Source: Aporrectodea caliginosa (taxonomy: Eukaryota; Annelida; Clitellata; Crassiclitellata; Lumbricidae). From it: a DNA stretch of 64,000 bases. Positions 36,010 to 47,118 of this stretch are shown here, in pieces. The number at the start of each line of letters is the position of its first letter. The first letter of the stretch is position 1. The stretch is taken from the NCBI GenBank assembly GCA_020284085.1, contig JACEVL010006447.1, positions 1,797,245 through 1,861,244 of the forward strand, written 5' to 3'. The notes beneath the pieces were generated by a model. The model was not told the DNA's origin and made no database searches. It saw only the letters and a list, made by a program, of their open reading frames with translations. A program made the position numbers and the translations under genes.

Positions 36010-38050
36010 GTGGCGAGTGAGGCTATTCCTATAAAACAAGCTCCGTGTTAGAGCTTTTGTAAAGGAGAACCGAGTGAGGTTATTCCTATAAAACAAGCTC
36101 CGTGTTAGAGCTTTTATAAAGGAGAACCGAGTGAGGTTATTCCTACAAAACAAGCTCCGTGATGGAGCTTTTGTAACGGAGAACCGAGTGAGGTTATTCC
36201 TATAAAACAAGCTCCGTGTTAGAGCTTTTGTAAAGGAGAACCGAGTGAGGTTATTCCTATAAAACAAGCTCCGTGTTAGAGCTTTTGTAAAGGAGAACCG
36301 AGTGAGGTTATTCCTATAAAACAAGCTCCGTGTTAGAGCTTTTGTAAAGGAGAACCGAGTGAGGTTATTCCTATAAAACAAGCTCCGTGTTAGAGCTTTT
36401 GTAAAGGAGAACCGAGTGAGGTTATTCCTATAGAACAAGCTCCGTGTTAGAGCTTTTGTAAAGGAGAACCGAGTGAGGTTATTCCTATAAAACAAGCTCC
36501 GTGTTAGAGCTTTTGTAAAGGAGAACCGAGTGAGGTTATTCCTATAAAACAAGCTCCTTGTTAGAGCTTTTATAAAGGAGAACCGAGTGAGGTTATTCCT
36601 ATAAAACAAGCTCCGTGTTAGAGCTTTTGTAAAGGAGAACCGAGTGAGGTTATCCCTATAAAACAAGCTCCGTGTTAGATCTTTTGTAAAGAAGAACCGA
36701 GTGAGGTTATTCCTATAAAACAAGCTCCGTGTTAGAGCTTTTGTAAAGGAGAACCGAGTGAGGTTATTCCTATAGAACAAGCTCCGTGTTAGAGCCTTTG
36801 TAAGGAGAAGAGTGACGGAGTGAGGTTATTCCTATAAAACAGGCTCCGTGTTAGAGCTTTTGTAAATGAGAACCGAGTGAGGTTAGCCCTATAAAACAAG
36901 CTGCGTGTTAGAGCTTTTGTAAAGGAGAACCGAGTGAGGTTATTCCTATAAAACAAGCTCCGTGATAGAGCTTTTGTAAAGGAGAACCGAGCCAGGTTAT
37001 TCCTATACAACAAGCTCCGTGTTAGAGCTTTTGTAAAGGAGAACCGAGTGAGGTTATTCCTATAGAACAAGCTCCGTGTTAGAGCTTTTGTAAAGGAGAA
37101 CCGAGCCAGGTTATTCCTATACAACAAGCTCCGTGTTAGAGCTTTTGTAAAGGAGAGCCGAGTGAGGTTAGTTCTATAGAACAAGCTCCGTGTTAGAGCT
37201 TTTGTAAAGGAGAACCGAGTGAGGTTATTCCTATAGAACAAGCTCCGTGTTAGAGCTTTTGTAAAGAAGAACCGAGTGAGGTTATTCCTATAGAACAAGC
37301 TACGTGTTAGAGCCTTTGTAAAGGAGAACCGAGTGACTCGGAGTGAGGTTGTTCCTATAAAACAGGCTGCGTGTTAGAGCTTTTTTAAATGAGAACCGAG
37401 TGAGGTTAGCCCTATAAAACAAGCTCCGTAAAAGTCCGTATTAGAGCTTTTGTAAAGGAGAACCGAGTGAGGTTATTCCTACAAAACAAGCTCCGTGTTA
37501 GAGCTTTTGTAAAGGAGAACCGAGTGAGGTTATCCCTATAAAACAAGCTCCGTGTTAGATCTTTTGTAAAGAAGAACCGAGTGAGGTTATTCCTATAAAA
37601 CAAGCTCCGTGTTAGAGCTTTTGTAAAGGAGAACCGAGTGAGGTTATTCCTATAGAACAAGCTCCGTGTTAGAGCTTTTGTAAAGGAGAACCGAGCCAGG
37701 TTATTCCTATAAAACAAGCTCCGTGTTAGAGCTTTTGTAAAGGAGAACCGAGTGAGGTTAGTTCTATAGAAAAAGCTCCGTGTTAGAGCTTTTATAAAGG
37801 AGAACCGAGTGAGGTTATTCCTATAGAACAAGCTCCGTGTATAGAGCTTTTGTAAAGGAGAACCGAGTGAGGTTATTCCTATAAAACAAGCTCCGTGTTA
37901 GAGCTTTTGTAAAGGAGAACCGAGCCAGGTTATTGCTATAAAACAAGCTCCGTGTTATAAGCTTTTGTAAAGGAGAACCGAGTGAGGTTATTCCTGTAAA
38001 ACAAGCTCCGTGTTAGAGCTTTTGTAAAGGAGAACTGAGTGAGGTTATTC
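36010..38050. repeat. 57-bp minisatellite array, about 36 units
   Basis: The unit is GTTATTCCTATAAAACAAGC then TCCGTGTTAGAGCTTTTGTA then AAGGAGAACCGAGTGAG. Because 57 is 3x19 and variants are mostly substitutions, three long minus-strand frames (36004-36780, 36789-37298, 37412-37831) read a 19-residue repeat ([19 protein letters not shown]). Breaks fall at irregular units near 36790-36830, 37310-37440 and 37840. It ends within a LINE RT region that resumes at 38060. I see no evidence of translation. Confidence 0.95.
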
Positions 38051-38059
38051 GGAATGCTC

Positions 38060-38405
38060 AGTCTGAGTGTTCATCCTGTTCGGTGTCCCTCAGGGCTCTG
38101 TCATTGGGACTGCTCCTCTACATTTATACACAGCTGATCTGACCTGAGTGATCACAGCACTTGGATCCCGCGTCCACCAATACGTCGATGACGTCTAGCT
38201 TTACTCCAGCGGTCAGTCATCATAATTATTATTCGCTCGCCTGTCTTACGTCAATGCTGAATACCGTAACCGAGGTATAAGGGTGGATATCGTGAAATCG
38301 GCTCCGACTTTACCCGGCCAAAACGCAATACCTATGAATTGCTCCTGTCGTCAGTCCATGCAGGATGCCTTGCCCGTGACCTGGGTGTGCTCATCCAGCT
38401 TTTAT
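38060..38405 (+). pseudogene. LINE reverse transcriptase fragment (motifs B and C)
   Basis: Reads GVPQGSVIGTAPLHLYTADL, then HQYVDDV and a stop, and later ARDLGVLIQ near 38370. These are motif B, the catalytic box in altered form (YVDD for YADD), and the connection-domain start. Probably the continuation of 31596-31701. Confidence 0.7.
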
Positions 38406-38429
38406 TTTAGCATTGAATGTTTTTCGTCA

Positions 38430-38520
38430 ATCCAACGTCTAAGTTTATATATAAGCATAGAATTTGTTTCATCAATCCATGCAGTTTCTATTTAAGTAAA
38501 TAATTATTTTCATCAGTCCA
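38430..38520 (-). repeat. 34-bp module repeat, short copy
   Basis: TTCATCAATCCATGCAGTTT and TTTTCATCAGTCCAACTT are two to three units of the repeat array seen at 13205-13300, 41090-41350 and 59650-59930. Confidence 0.7.
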
Positions 38521-38827
38521 ACTTCGGGGAAATGTCCGAGGGGAATATCCGGGGAAATGTCTGGGGGAAACTGTCCTATACCCGATTGAAGGATGTTTTT
38601 GATGTGGTCGGTTATTGTTAGCCTTTTCTCGATGGTGATGCCTAGAGGGTTTTGGTTGATGTTATAAAGACGTCTATAGGTACTTGTCGGTTTAACGACC
38701 CCAAAATTCTTCATATAATTTTACGTCATTTAAAATTCTTCATATTCTACGTTATTTTAATTCTATGTTACGTCAGAACTTATCTATTACGTCATAAACC
38801 TGAACGTTTCGTCATTAGAAACATGGA

Positions 38828-38966
38828 CGACACTAACCCTAACCCTGACCCTATAACCGACCCTCACGGCGCGTAACAACGAGGCTTAACCTCAACGTAA
38901 CCGATATGGACTATAAAACTTGAAGTCGTAAGGGTCGGTTAGGGTCAGGGTTAGTGTCATCATTAG
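38828..38966. repeat. Inverted CCCTAAC-type module
   Basis: GACACTAACCCTAACCCTGA followed by CCCTATAACCGACCCTCAC is mirrored at 38931-38960 by AGGGTCGGTTAGGGTCAGGG then TTAGTGTC. It looks telomere-like but the unit is not a regular hexamer. Related blocks lie at 40317-40445, 40727-40770 and 61575-61683. Confidence 0.75.
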
Positions 38967-39128
38967 AAGACAGGTATTAACTGTCGTGAACACATTCCTG
39001 TAGGCCTACAGGGGTCTCGTCTAGTTATAATTTAACAGATCTCTTTGGGGGGTCGTTAAACCGACAAGTACCGACGTCTATGCTTTCAGTACATGCTGGG
39101 ACTATAATAGTCCCAGTACAGGAACATG

Positions 39129-39895
39129 CAGTGGCGTAACAACCTAGCCGGGGGCCCCTGGACACTCTAAGCTTGGGGGCCCTTACCCATTATGTATGTA
39201 TGTATGTATGTATGTATGTATGTATGTATGTATGTATGTATGTATGTATATGTATGTATGAAAAAAGATCGTACTAAGTCTTAAACAAATAAGTATTGGT
39301 GACATGCTACTGCGCGCGGCACTGTCTACACAATAATGTAATGTACATGTAGACTGTTTTTATTATTAGGCTATAAATAAAATTAATTTGTAACGCGCGC
39401 ACGGTTGTGATTTGGCTATTCTAGCTTTCTGTTCGCAAATTATGCGAATATATGCATCTATCAAGTCCCTATCAGTATTTAAGAAGCTGAAAGGAGCATT
39501 AGAACAGCATTCGTCAGTACAAGAGATGTAGACTTGTGGAATGGTTCGGATGATTGTATACAGTCTCAGGCCTACACACACAAACGCAGCTTCTACAAGG
39601 GAGCTACGAAAATTGGGATATTAGGCATGTTCCAGATTAAATTGCAGTGGCTTTAACAGTCTTATGAAACACTTGTGTTAAGTCATCAATATTTAAGTTA
39701 TGACATTCGCTACATGTCGCTTCTTTGCATCATGCAACTGAAAGCATATTGATATTATGTGACATTTTCCCTAATTATTGTCAGAGAAAAACGGACAAAA
39801 AGTTGAAATTTCTTTAGTTAAAAAGCTTGGGGTCCTTTGGACCTCGGGGGCCCCTGGACTTTGTCCACCTTCGTTATATGGCTGTTACGCCACTG
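39129..39895. mobile_element. 767-bp hAT-type element in a palindrome
   Basis: The ends are CAGTGGCGTAACA and TGTTACGCCACTG. GGAACATG flanks both sides (39121-39128, 39896-39903). Subterminal GGGGGCCCCTGGAC and CTCGGGGGCCCCTGGACTTT repeat at both ends. A (TATG)n microsatellite lies at 39190-39259. No transposase. Confidence 0.95.
39190..39259. repeat. (TATG)n microsatellite
   Basis: About 17 units inside the hAT element. Confidence 0.95.
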
Positions 39896-40316
39896 GGAAC
39901 ATGGTACATATATCTAGAACTTCTAGATACATGTACCATGTTCCTGTACTGGACTAGAAGATAAGGGCGTATCCAGAAGGCAATGGCGTATCATACAGCA
40001 TGTTTATTACGTCACAATTGAAGTTTCTAGTGAAACTATAGTCGTTGCATTGTAAGGTGGGCTTGTTCCTGTTCTGTCAAAAACCTCCTCTACCTTCCGG
40101 TGCAGAATGACAAGAAAGGTCAAGAAACGTATTATAATATGTCGACCGCATAATATAGATAAAATCATTACGAAGCCTTCGTCCCAGACCGTAACTTGTG
40201 AATGCGAGTTTACAGTGATTCTTCTACGTATAAGCGTGGTTCTTCGGCGGAAAGTGCAGCCACGCAACCCGCGAAAACTTACTTCTGCGACGGAATTTTT
40301 TTACATTTTATCTAAA

Positions 40317-40445
40317 AACAACTCTAACCCTGACCCTAACCGACCGTCACAGCGCCTAACCTGACCCTAACCGACACTCAGGAGGCCTAACCTGACCCTA
40401 ACCGACACTCACGAGGCCTAACCTGACCCGAAACGACCCTCACGA
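40317..40445. repeat. CCTAACCTGACCCTAACCGACACTCAC tandem module
   Basis: Three to four units of ~34 bp, CCTAACCTGACCCTAACCGA then CACTCA(C/G)GAGG. A shorter copy lies at 40727-40770. Confidence 0.8.
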
Positions 40446-41089
40446 CACCAATTTAGAGGAAGTAACGCATTCTGAACAATGCGCCGAAGGTTACGCATGC
40501 GCAAAGGGCTTCCACCGCAGAATTGTGTCGAAAATGTTACTTCTGAAATGTAATTTTCCGCCGCAGAAGATTTATCCTTAGGGTAAACGTGTAGTTTAGC
40601 GTCGTAAATGGCTCGCCGTTGCATGGGTTTCAGCGTTGGTCGGCAAACTTATAGTAACAGGGGCTGAAGGATTTTTTATAGTGTCTTTGGGCATGCGGCG
40701 CAGACGCTACTAGGTTTTCCAATGACGACACTAACCCTAACCGACCCTCACGACACCTAACCGACACTCGAGATGGGATGTGGGCGAGATCCCCGAAACG
40801 AATTTCGGCCAGATCCCAGAAATTATTTTCTAAGTTCGACTCGAATAATTGTAATTCACAAGTAAACATGTGAATAGGCAGTACATCGAAATACGTCAAG
40901 GCCATGCTAAGTCTATGTCATGTTTACAATTTAACTCTCGGGAGTTCGGCCGCTTTCTAGAAAACTGTTTTAGGGCATTCAGGCTTTTTTGCATTTTCAG
41001 CATATTCGGGCTGACCCCCTCACGACGCCATTAAACTTATGCACCATATCATTCAGTCCCCGATACTATAAGCTTGCCAGTTGGTCAAA

Positions 41090-41350
41090 TACAAATTGGA
41101 TTAACGAAAAGAATTCTTGCTAAATAGAAGTCGGATTGATGAAAATAATTTTTGCATAAATGGAAGTGGGATTGATGAAAAGAATCTTGCTTAAATAGAA
41201 GCTGGATTGATGAAAAACGATTCTTAATTAAATAGCAGTTGTATTGATGAAAGGTTAGTGTTTCTTAAATAGAAGCTGTATTGAATAAACGAAATTTTGC
41301 CTAAATAGAAGTTGGATTGATGAAAAGGATTCTTGCCGCAGTAAAAGTTG
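41090..41350 (+). repeat. 34-bp minisatellite (GATTGATGAAAA...AATAGAAGTTG)
   Basis: About eight units of GGATTGATGAAAA(G/T)AAT then TCTTGCTTAAATAGAAGTT with drift. The reverse-orientation relative is 59650-59930. The two loci also share the adjoining 40920-41000 / 59985-60066 segment in reverse. Confidence 0.88.
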
Positions 41351-42109
41351 GATTAACGAAATATAATGCTAGTCAGTGTATAATTTATGACGCTAAACTA
41401 CCTGTTTACCGGCTTTAGTTCTGGTGTAGTGTATGCTGCAATACCCTCCTGTGGCGTACGGAGTTGAATTGCGTGTGTTGACGGTGGTGTCCACCACAGC
41501 CAATAATTCTTGCGCTTTACTGGCTCAAGGTTTCACTGATAAGAGTATAAGGCTATTTCCAGGTTATACTAATAGTTGTATGAATAATCAACGGATACAC
41601 GATTGTTTTATGTTATTATGTGAACACTTTACTGCTTAAAATTGCCTTTTAGCATCATGAATTATTACGCATTGAACTCTGTCCAGTTGCTTTCCATACA
41701 AAATCGTGTTTATATCAGTTTAATCAACAGACAAGGCAAAGTAGATGAGACAATTTGAGCCCACGGCATCATGTGCAGGTTGTGGTGGAAAAGGATGGCT
41801 TATGTAATAATTTATGGTACTAAATTCAATTTTACCAGCTTAATTATGCTTGAACTAAGTATGTATTGGGTGAACAGGAGTTTGCGTTAAATTGACATAT
41901 TTTAGCCTTTTATGAATAGTAGTAACAGTATAATTTAATGAAAAACTCAAAATATTGTCAGTATAGAATCTGTTAACCTTGAAAATATACTGCATTTGGA
42001 CAGGATAAGTTATTGAAAAACTATCTGGCAGTTAAAATGCATGACTAATAATACTTTGCCAGAATAGTGATAACTCTAGCAGCACATTTTTCTGGACTAG
42101 AGAGTGTGA

Positions 42110-42480
42110 CATTTGAAGTGCATATGACTCTTGCACATGTTCTTCCTACACCTAAAACTATTGTATATAAAGCTGTTGCTATACATTAATGTAATTTAGT
42201 GACTGGATCATCATAGCCAACACTTTTATCTCTTTAATGTAAAAGTTTAGAGAGGTGTCCAAGGTTTCTAGAAACCAATGTTGTATTTAAACATTAGAAC
42301 ATGCTTGGCCAATAAATGCAATACTAATTACTACTGTTGCATGACTTGTGGTAACTGTAGTGACGAGTGTTGCAAAATAAACGGTTGACAAAAGTGGAGA
42401 AGTCTTGTGACTTTGCCAAAAAATGTTAAACCTACATTCTTCTACAAATTTTGATTTATTATGTTTCAAAGTTCTATAGT
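42110..42480. repeat. ~370-bp dispersed repeat, copy 1
   Basis: Starts near CTCTTGCACATGTTCTTCCT, passes ATTGTATATAAAGCTGTT and ACATGCTTGGCCAATAAATG, and ends GTTAAACCTACATTCTTCTA. Copies: 44640-45020 and a split third at 45590-45645 plus 46620-46795. Its class is unknown; no terminal structure is seen. Confidence 0.85.
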
Positions 42481-42854
42481 AGGGTGGTCCTTAAAAATAA
42501 GAAGTTGAATCTACTGTTCACCAAGGTTGCATTTGGTTCCATTCCCTCCAGAAACATCACACAAAAGTTGTATGAAAAAATATTAATATTTAAGACTTGC
42601 ACAACATCATCAAAGTTTTACCATACATCAATATGCGAACACTTGAACAGTAAGCATAATAGTTGTAATCAACAATGAATACTTAAAACCAGGAATAAAT
42701 TCAACCACTTGTAGTAGGTCCAGATTACAACACAATGACATTATTGCATGCCTGATTACTAGTGATTACACTGATTAGTGATTAAAATTATTTATTACAG
42801 TTATTATTATTGCTACGGAGGTACTTAGTCAATGTCAATGGGGCCTTGATCGCA

Positions 42855-43260
42855 TGATCGCTCCTTTAATTGTTGGTGCCGAGAACGAGTTGCTTTGGAT
42901 GCAAAAAAGCAAACGAGCCAGAAGCATCAGAAGCAGATGCGCTAGGAGCGGAAGAACCAGCAGCAGAAGGACTAGAAGAACCAGAAGCAGAAAAATCAGA
43001 AGTAGAACCAGCAACAGAAGAAAGAGAAGCAGAGGAACCACAAGCAGAGGAAACAGAACCCGCAACAGCAGAGTGTCATAAAGTGGAGTGACACCAGCTT
43101 GCACTGTTTTTACTGCAGAGTGCTTTACAGTTTACAGCGACCAACACGAAGAAACATGGATTCAATGCTTAACATGCAAGTACTGCATGGTGCCATGAAA
43201 GCTGTGCCCCTATTGAGTCCGGCGACAAGAAATTTTTACTGTAATTACTGTCGTTAACTA
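42855..43260 (+). pseudogene. Possible pogo/Tigger-type transposase C-terminal relic
   Basis: A Glu/Ala-rich frame (PEASEADALGAEEPAAEGLE) is followed after a frame change by EETWIQCLTCKY. One base shift later it reads WCHESCAPIESGDKKFL. The order acidic linker, then W-x-QC-x2-C-...-W-x-HE-x-C, is the PHD-like finger found at the C-terminus of many pogo/jerky-type transposases. At least two frameshifts and a stop. Confidence 0.42.
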
Positions 43261-43629
43261 TCACATATAGTCAATTTTCAAGGTATTTCTGTTAGCTTTA
43301 TGAATATCCAACATGCCTATGAAAAATTGTGGCATTATGTTATATATTTTTGAAAAGATAAAATGTGTTCTAAAAAGGGCCTCTCTTGCCCTGGTCTCCC
43401 TATTATGCAAAGTGCTGTTGATTACAATTTTACCGATGAAGAATACAGCTGGTTCTAATGGTGAAGATAAAGCACATCTTAAATAGCTGATGAAGGAAGG
43501 AAGAGCAGTATTTTCATAGTTACAACTGGAACTAAAAGGAGATTGTAGTTCAGAACACACACTTTTTATATGGAAACTTTGTGCTTACAAGTATAATATA
43601 TAATTGTATAATATACTATATCACCTTGT

Positions 43630-44167
43630 CACCTTGTGCCATCAGTTCGTGGAACTCTAGCGACCGCCGTGACCAGCTTCCTCCAATCCTCCCTGCTTCG
43701 TACCGCGTCCCTTAGTTGTGCGAGGCTCATCACTGTCCTCCTATATATATCTCTTCCATCCAGAGAGTTCTCGGCCGACCCCTACTCCTCCTCCCCTCCC
43801 CGCACGCCAGCATCATCTCCTCCAATCCCTCTGCTCTCATTACGTGTCCAAAGTACATCAATTTCTGTCTGATGGCCCTTTGTTGCAGTGTCAAGTCTCC
43901 TCTTAGTTGCCCTATTTCCTGGATGACAGATTCATTTGTTCTCTTTTCTGTCCACGATATCCCCAGCAATTTTCTCCATATCCACATTTCGCATGCATCA
44001 ATCTTATCTTCTGTCGCTTTTGTTTTTGTCCACGTCTCGCATCCGTATAACACTATCGGGAAAATCATTGATTTCACCAACCCTGCTTTTGTCTCCATAC
44101 TCACATGCCTGTCTCTCCATATCTGTCCCATTCCCTGCATTGCTGATTTCCCTATACTATATAGCAT
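43630..44167 (-). pseudogene. Non-LTR retrotransposon C-terminus (endonuclease-RT type)
   Basis: Minus-strand frame 44167-43730 reads SMIFPIVLYGCETWTKTKA, then ACEMWIWRKLLGISWTEKRT and FGHVMRAEGLEE, then RRSRGRPRTLWM. This is the standard post-RT region of LINEs whose proteins end with the YG.ETW / EMW.WR / W...GHV / GRPR..W series. The frame shifts near 43730 and continues to about 43640. The RT itself is missing, as expected for a 5'-truncated copy. It differs in clade from the CR1/L2-like copies. Confidence 0.82.
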
Positions 44168-44639
44168 TATATATTACATAATATATGTGACACTATGTGC
44201 TTAGTGTGTAGGCCTACTGTCGTGCATTGAAGATTTAAGTTAGACCTAACATTGTGTATGCTTGCTTGGATGGATTTGTGGTTATAGGTTGTCAGGAACT
44301 CGCGGAACAAATACCACTAAAATGCCAATAAAAATAAATAATAAACAAACATTGTAGAAATTATTTGTTAGTTGTGCTTAAGTAAAATCATCCAGCCTTT
44401 CTGTTTAAAACAACGTAGGTCCAAAACTGCGAATCAAATACTTATACTCGAAATGACAGAAATTATTTGTAAAAATCAAAATTTCAAAGACTTTGTGCGA
44501 GTCCTAGATATTGTTCGATCCTGATAATTTTTGGGCTACGTTACTTTTAAACCAATTGGCATGGAATGCCGGGTTGCCGAAAGTAAACATCTGAAGTTGA
44601 AAATTTTCCATTAGAGATGCGACCACTCTATTCTATAGG

Positions 44640-45020
44640 CTTTTACATTTGACTCTTTCACATGTTCTTCTTACACCTAAAACTATTGTATATAAAGCTG
44701 TTTCAAGTATAAGCTCTATTAATGTAAGTTAGTGACTGTGGGGCAACATAGCCAACACTTTTATCTAATTAATGTAAGAGTTTAAAGATGTGTACAAAGT
44801 TTTATATTAGAACAGAAACCAATTGTGTTGTATTTAAACATTACAACGTGCTTGGCCAATAAATGCAATACTAATTACTACTGTTGCATGACTTGTGGTA
44901 ACTGTAGTGACGAGTGTTGCAAAATAAACGGTTGACAGGTGGAAAGGTCTTGTGACTTTGCCAACAATGTTAAACCTACATTCTTATACAAATTTTAATT
45001 TATCATGTTTAAAGGTTGTA
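44640..45020. repeat. ~370-bp dispersed repeat, copy 2
   Basis: Aligns with 42110-42480 along its length with small indels (for example CACATGTTCTTCTTACACCT; ACGTGCTTGGCCAATAAATG). Confidence 0.85.
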
Positions 45021-45126
45021 TAATGTATATGCTTTTACATTTTAAGAACATTGTAAACAAATTTTTGGCTAGTGTTGTTGTGTATTTCTACAACTTCTCA
45101 GCTTTTGTTTGCATTTTGATTCTGGT

Positions 45127-45585
45127 TCATAAAGATCGTATCTGAGAATTTGTAAAGCGCCTCTTATTCAGAGGTGCTCTCGGCGTGACAGCCCGAGGAA
45201 ATAAGAAAGTTTTCAAGCAACAAAGGGATGAAGGTGGGACCCTGACTAAAATCTTACTACGGATTGAGGGTGGGAGGTCATTCCACATAGAAGGCCCCAC
45301 GATCGCGAAGGCACGGTGCTGGGCCGTGGCAGTCCTTGCCCGGGGAACTAGGAGATCAAGTCGATCCGCAGAGCGGAGAGGGCGGGAAGAGACAGCAGAT
45401 AGAGGTTTGCGCATTAAGTCACAAAGATATTTAGGAGCTAGGCCCAGTTGAGTTCTTAAGACTAAGAGCAGTACCTTGTATTGGATACGAGAGGTAACAG
45501 GGAGCTTTGTTTTCAGTTGATAGACCATGTTTGTTTCTTGTTCTGTATCTTTGGCCTTAAATAGATCAAGTTGAAAGTATTTCAA
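45127..45585 (-). pseudogene. CR1/L2-like LINE 3' end, 5'-truncated
   Basis: The minus-strand frame includes RIQYKVLLLVLRTQLGLAPK, then YLCDLMRKPLS, LLVPRARTATAQHRAFAIVG and WNDLPPSIRS. This matches the end of the connection domain in the LINEs at 17.7 and 57.0 kb. The stop is followed by AGAGGCGCTTTACAAATTCT-like tail near 45145. The N-terminal part is absent. Confidence 0.85.
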
Positions 45586-45645
45586 TGCCTAATGTAAGAG
45601 TTTAAAGATGTGTCCAAGGGTTTAACGATTTATATTAGAACAGAA

Positions 45646-46620
45646 GCGTTAGTGACTGACTTGGAGAGTTAGTGACTGACTTGACCGAGTCACTTGCTTT
45701 ATCGACTAAGTGGCTTAGGCTTATCGACTGACTTAACGACTTGATATTGACTTCTTGGGTAATCAGGTACATCTATTAGTTACCTAAAAATGCATTTTAC
45801 AGCGTACTGTAAAGTCACGTTTCGCTGCACATCATGGTTTGTGGCCAAATAAAGTGGTGGTAAATTGATAGCAAATATTGGCCTATACAGTATACACCAA
45901 CCAAATCAAAATTATCAAACCATTATCGTGTTACACTCAAATCAGATAAGAAACTAAAGCATGCATCATTCACGTCTGCCTATATTAGTACGCCTATTGT
46001 AGGTACATGTAGCCTATGTCTCGCCCAGACTTACCAGTCGATAGCTTTAGCGACCGACTTCGACTTGAGGGCTTGGCGGCAGCTCCGGGGACCAATTTAA
46101 ACATTAGAACATGCTTGGCCAATAAATGCAATACTAAAATGGGCCCAAACACCGGATTTCTCTCGAAAGCGCAAATGGATGCCTATTTTCCCTAATTTCA
46201 CAAACACATCAATTTTTCCGGCATCGTCTTTAGGTTTACCATGTTTAAAGACACTGAAACCAGCATTTTTTCAACATCATGTTGGCTTCGAAGAGACGCC
46301 ATTTTCAATTAAAGAAGTGCGCCACGTTGGATAACGTGACAGAAAAATCTGACTGTTGATAGCATCGACGTATATTAGGCTTCGATGGACTGATGGTTGA
46401 TAGCAAGTCTAAATATGGATTCCTTGGAAGTTAGTGTATATCTAGTAAAGTAAGTAAGTAGTACTATATATGCAGTAAGGTAGTAAAGAAATAACTGCTG
46501 ATATATTAAGTCGATCGGATAGCTTAGTGACTTGAGGGCTTAGCAGCGGTGGAGACTGGGTCCAGTCGATAGCTTTAGCGACTGACTTCGACTTGAGGGC
46601 TTGGCGGCGGCGCCGGGGAC
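45646..46620. repeat. Insertion of GACT-rich repeat material into dispersed-repeat copy 3
   Basis: The dispersed repeat breaks at 45645 and resumes at 46621 (ATTTAAACATTAGAACATGC). Between lie GACTGACTTG-rich DNA related to 20690-20825 and two ends of form GCTTGGCGGC(A/G)GC(T/G)CCGGGGAC(C/T)A (46067-46096, 46590-46615). A stray 40-bp piece of the same dispersed repeat lies at 46096-46137. Confidence 0.5.
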
Positions 46621-47118
46621 TAATTTAAACATTAGAACATGCTTGGCCAATAAATGCAATACTAATTACTACTGTTGCATGACTTGTGGTAACTGTAGTG
46701 ACGAGTGTTGCAAAATAAACGGTTGACAAAAGTGGAGAGGTCTTGCGACTGCCGAAAATGTTAAACCTACATTCTTCTACAAATTTTAAGCATTAATTCT
46801 TATCATCAGGACTTAGTTGTATTCACAGGATCTAGTTTTACCATGTCAGTTTCATCTTAAGAGAATACTTCACATTTAAAATGCACCAATTTAGGATATT
46901 TTGTCCTATCTGTTTTTGTCTCAAGTGTTTCACAGTTCATTGTCAGGTTAGGGAGCATTAATACAACTGAAGAAACTGTCAGGCAATTTAAAACATTGCA
47001 CCATCTTGCAAATAAGGATCTATCATTACGAACAAACTGACAATTCTCTAAAACAGATTTTTAGTCTTCAAGAGTGCAGTCTTAGTATAATTAGTTTTGC
47101 TCAGTCCTACAAATTTCT

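Larger units (their letters stand above)
39098..39955. repeat. Pair of palindromes split by a hAT insertion
   Basis: CTGGGACTAT-A-ATAGTCCCAG (39097-39117) is a perfect 21-bp palindrome. It overlaps CCAGTACAGGAACATG, which after the hAT continues GTACATATATCTAGAA and is then mirrored by TTCTAGATACATGTACCATG then TTCCTGTACTGG. Without the hAT the second palindrome has arms of about 32 bp with one mismatch. Confidence 0.85.

Noticed and set aside
36004..37831. Minus-strand repeat protein of 19-residue units as a real gene
   Set aside because: Frame breaks at irregular units, no start/promoter or unique flanking domain, and a simple minisatellite explains it. Kept only as a finding to test.
36010..38050. 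CRISPR-like array
   Set aside because: Units are contiguous near-identical 57-mers without variable spacers, and the genome is eukaryotic.
38828..38966. True telomere or subtelomere
   Set aside because: Units are irregular, only a few long, in both orientations, and embedded among dispersed repeats.
42854..43081. Arg/Ser-rich (SR-like) splicing protein frame
   Set aside because: It is the alternative frame of a Glu/Ala-rich sequence that leads into a transposase-like finger; no RRM nearby.
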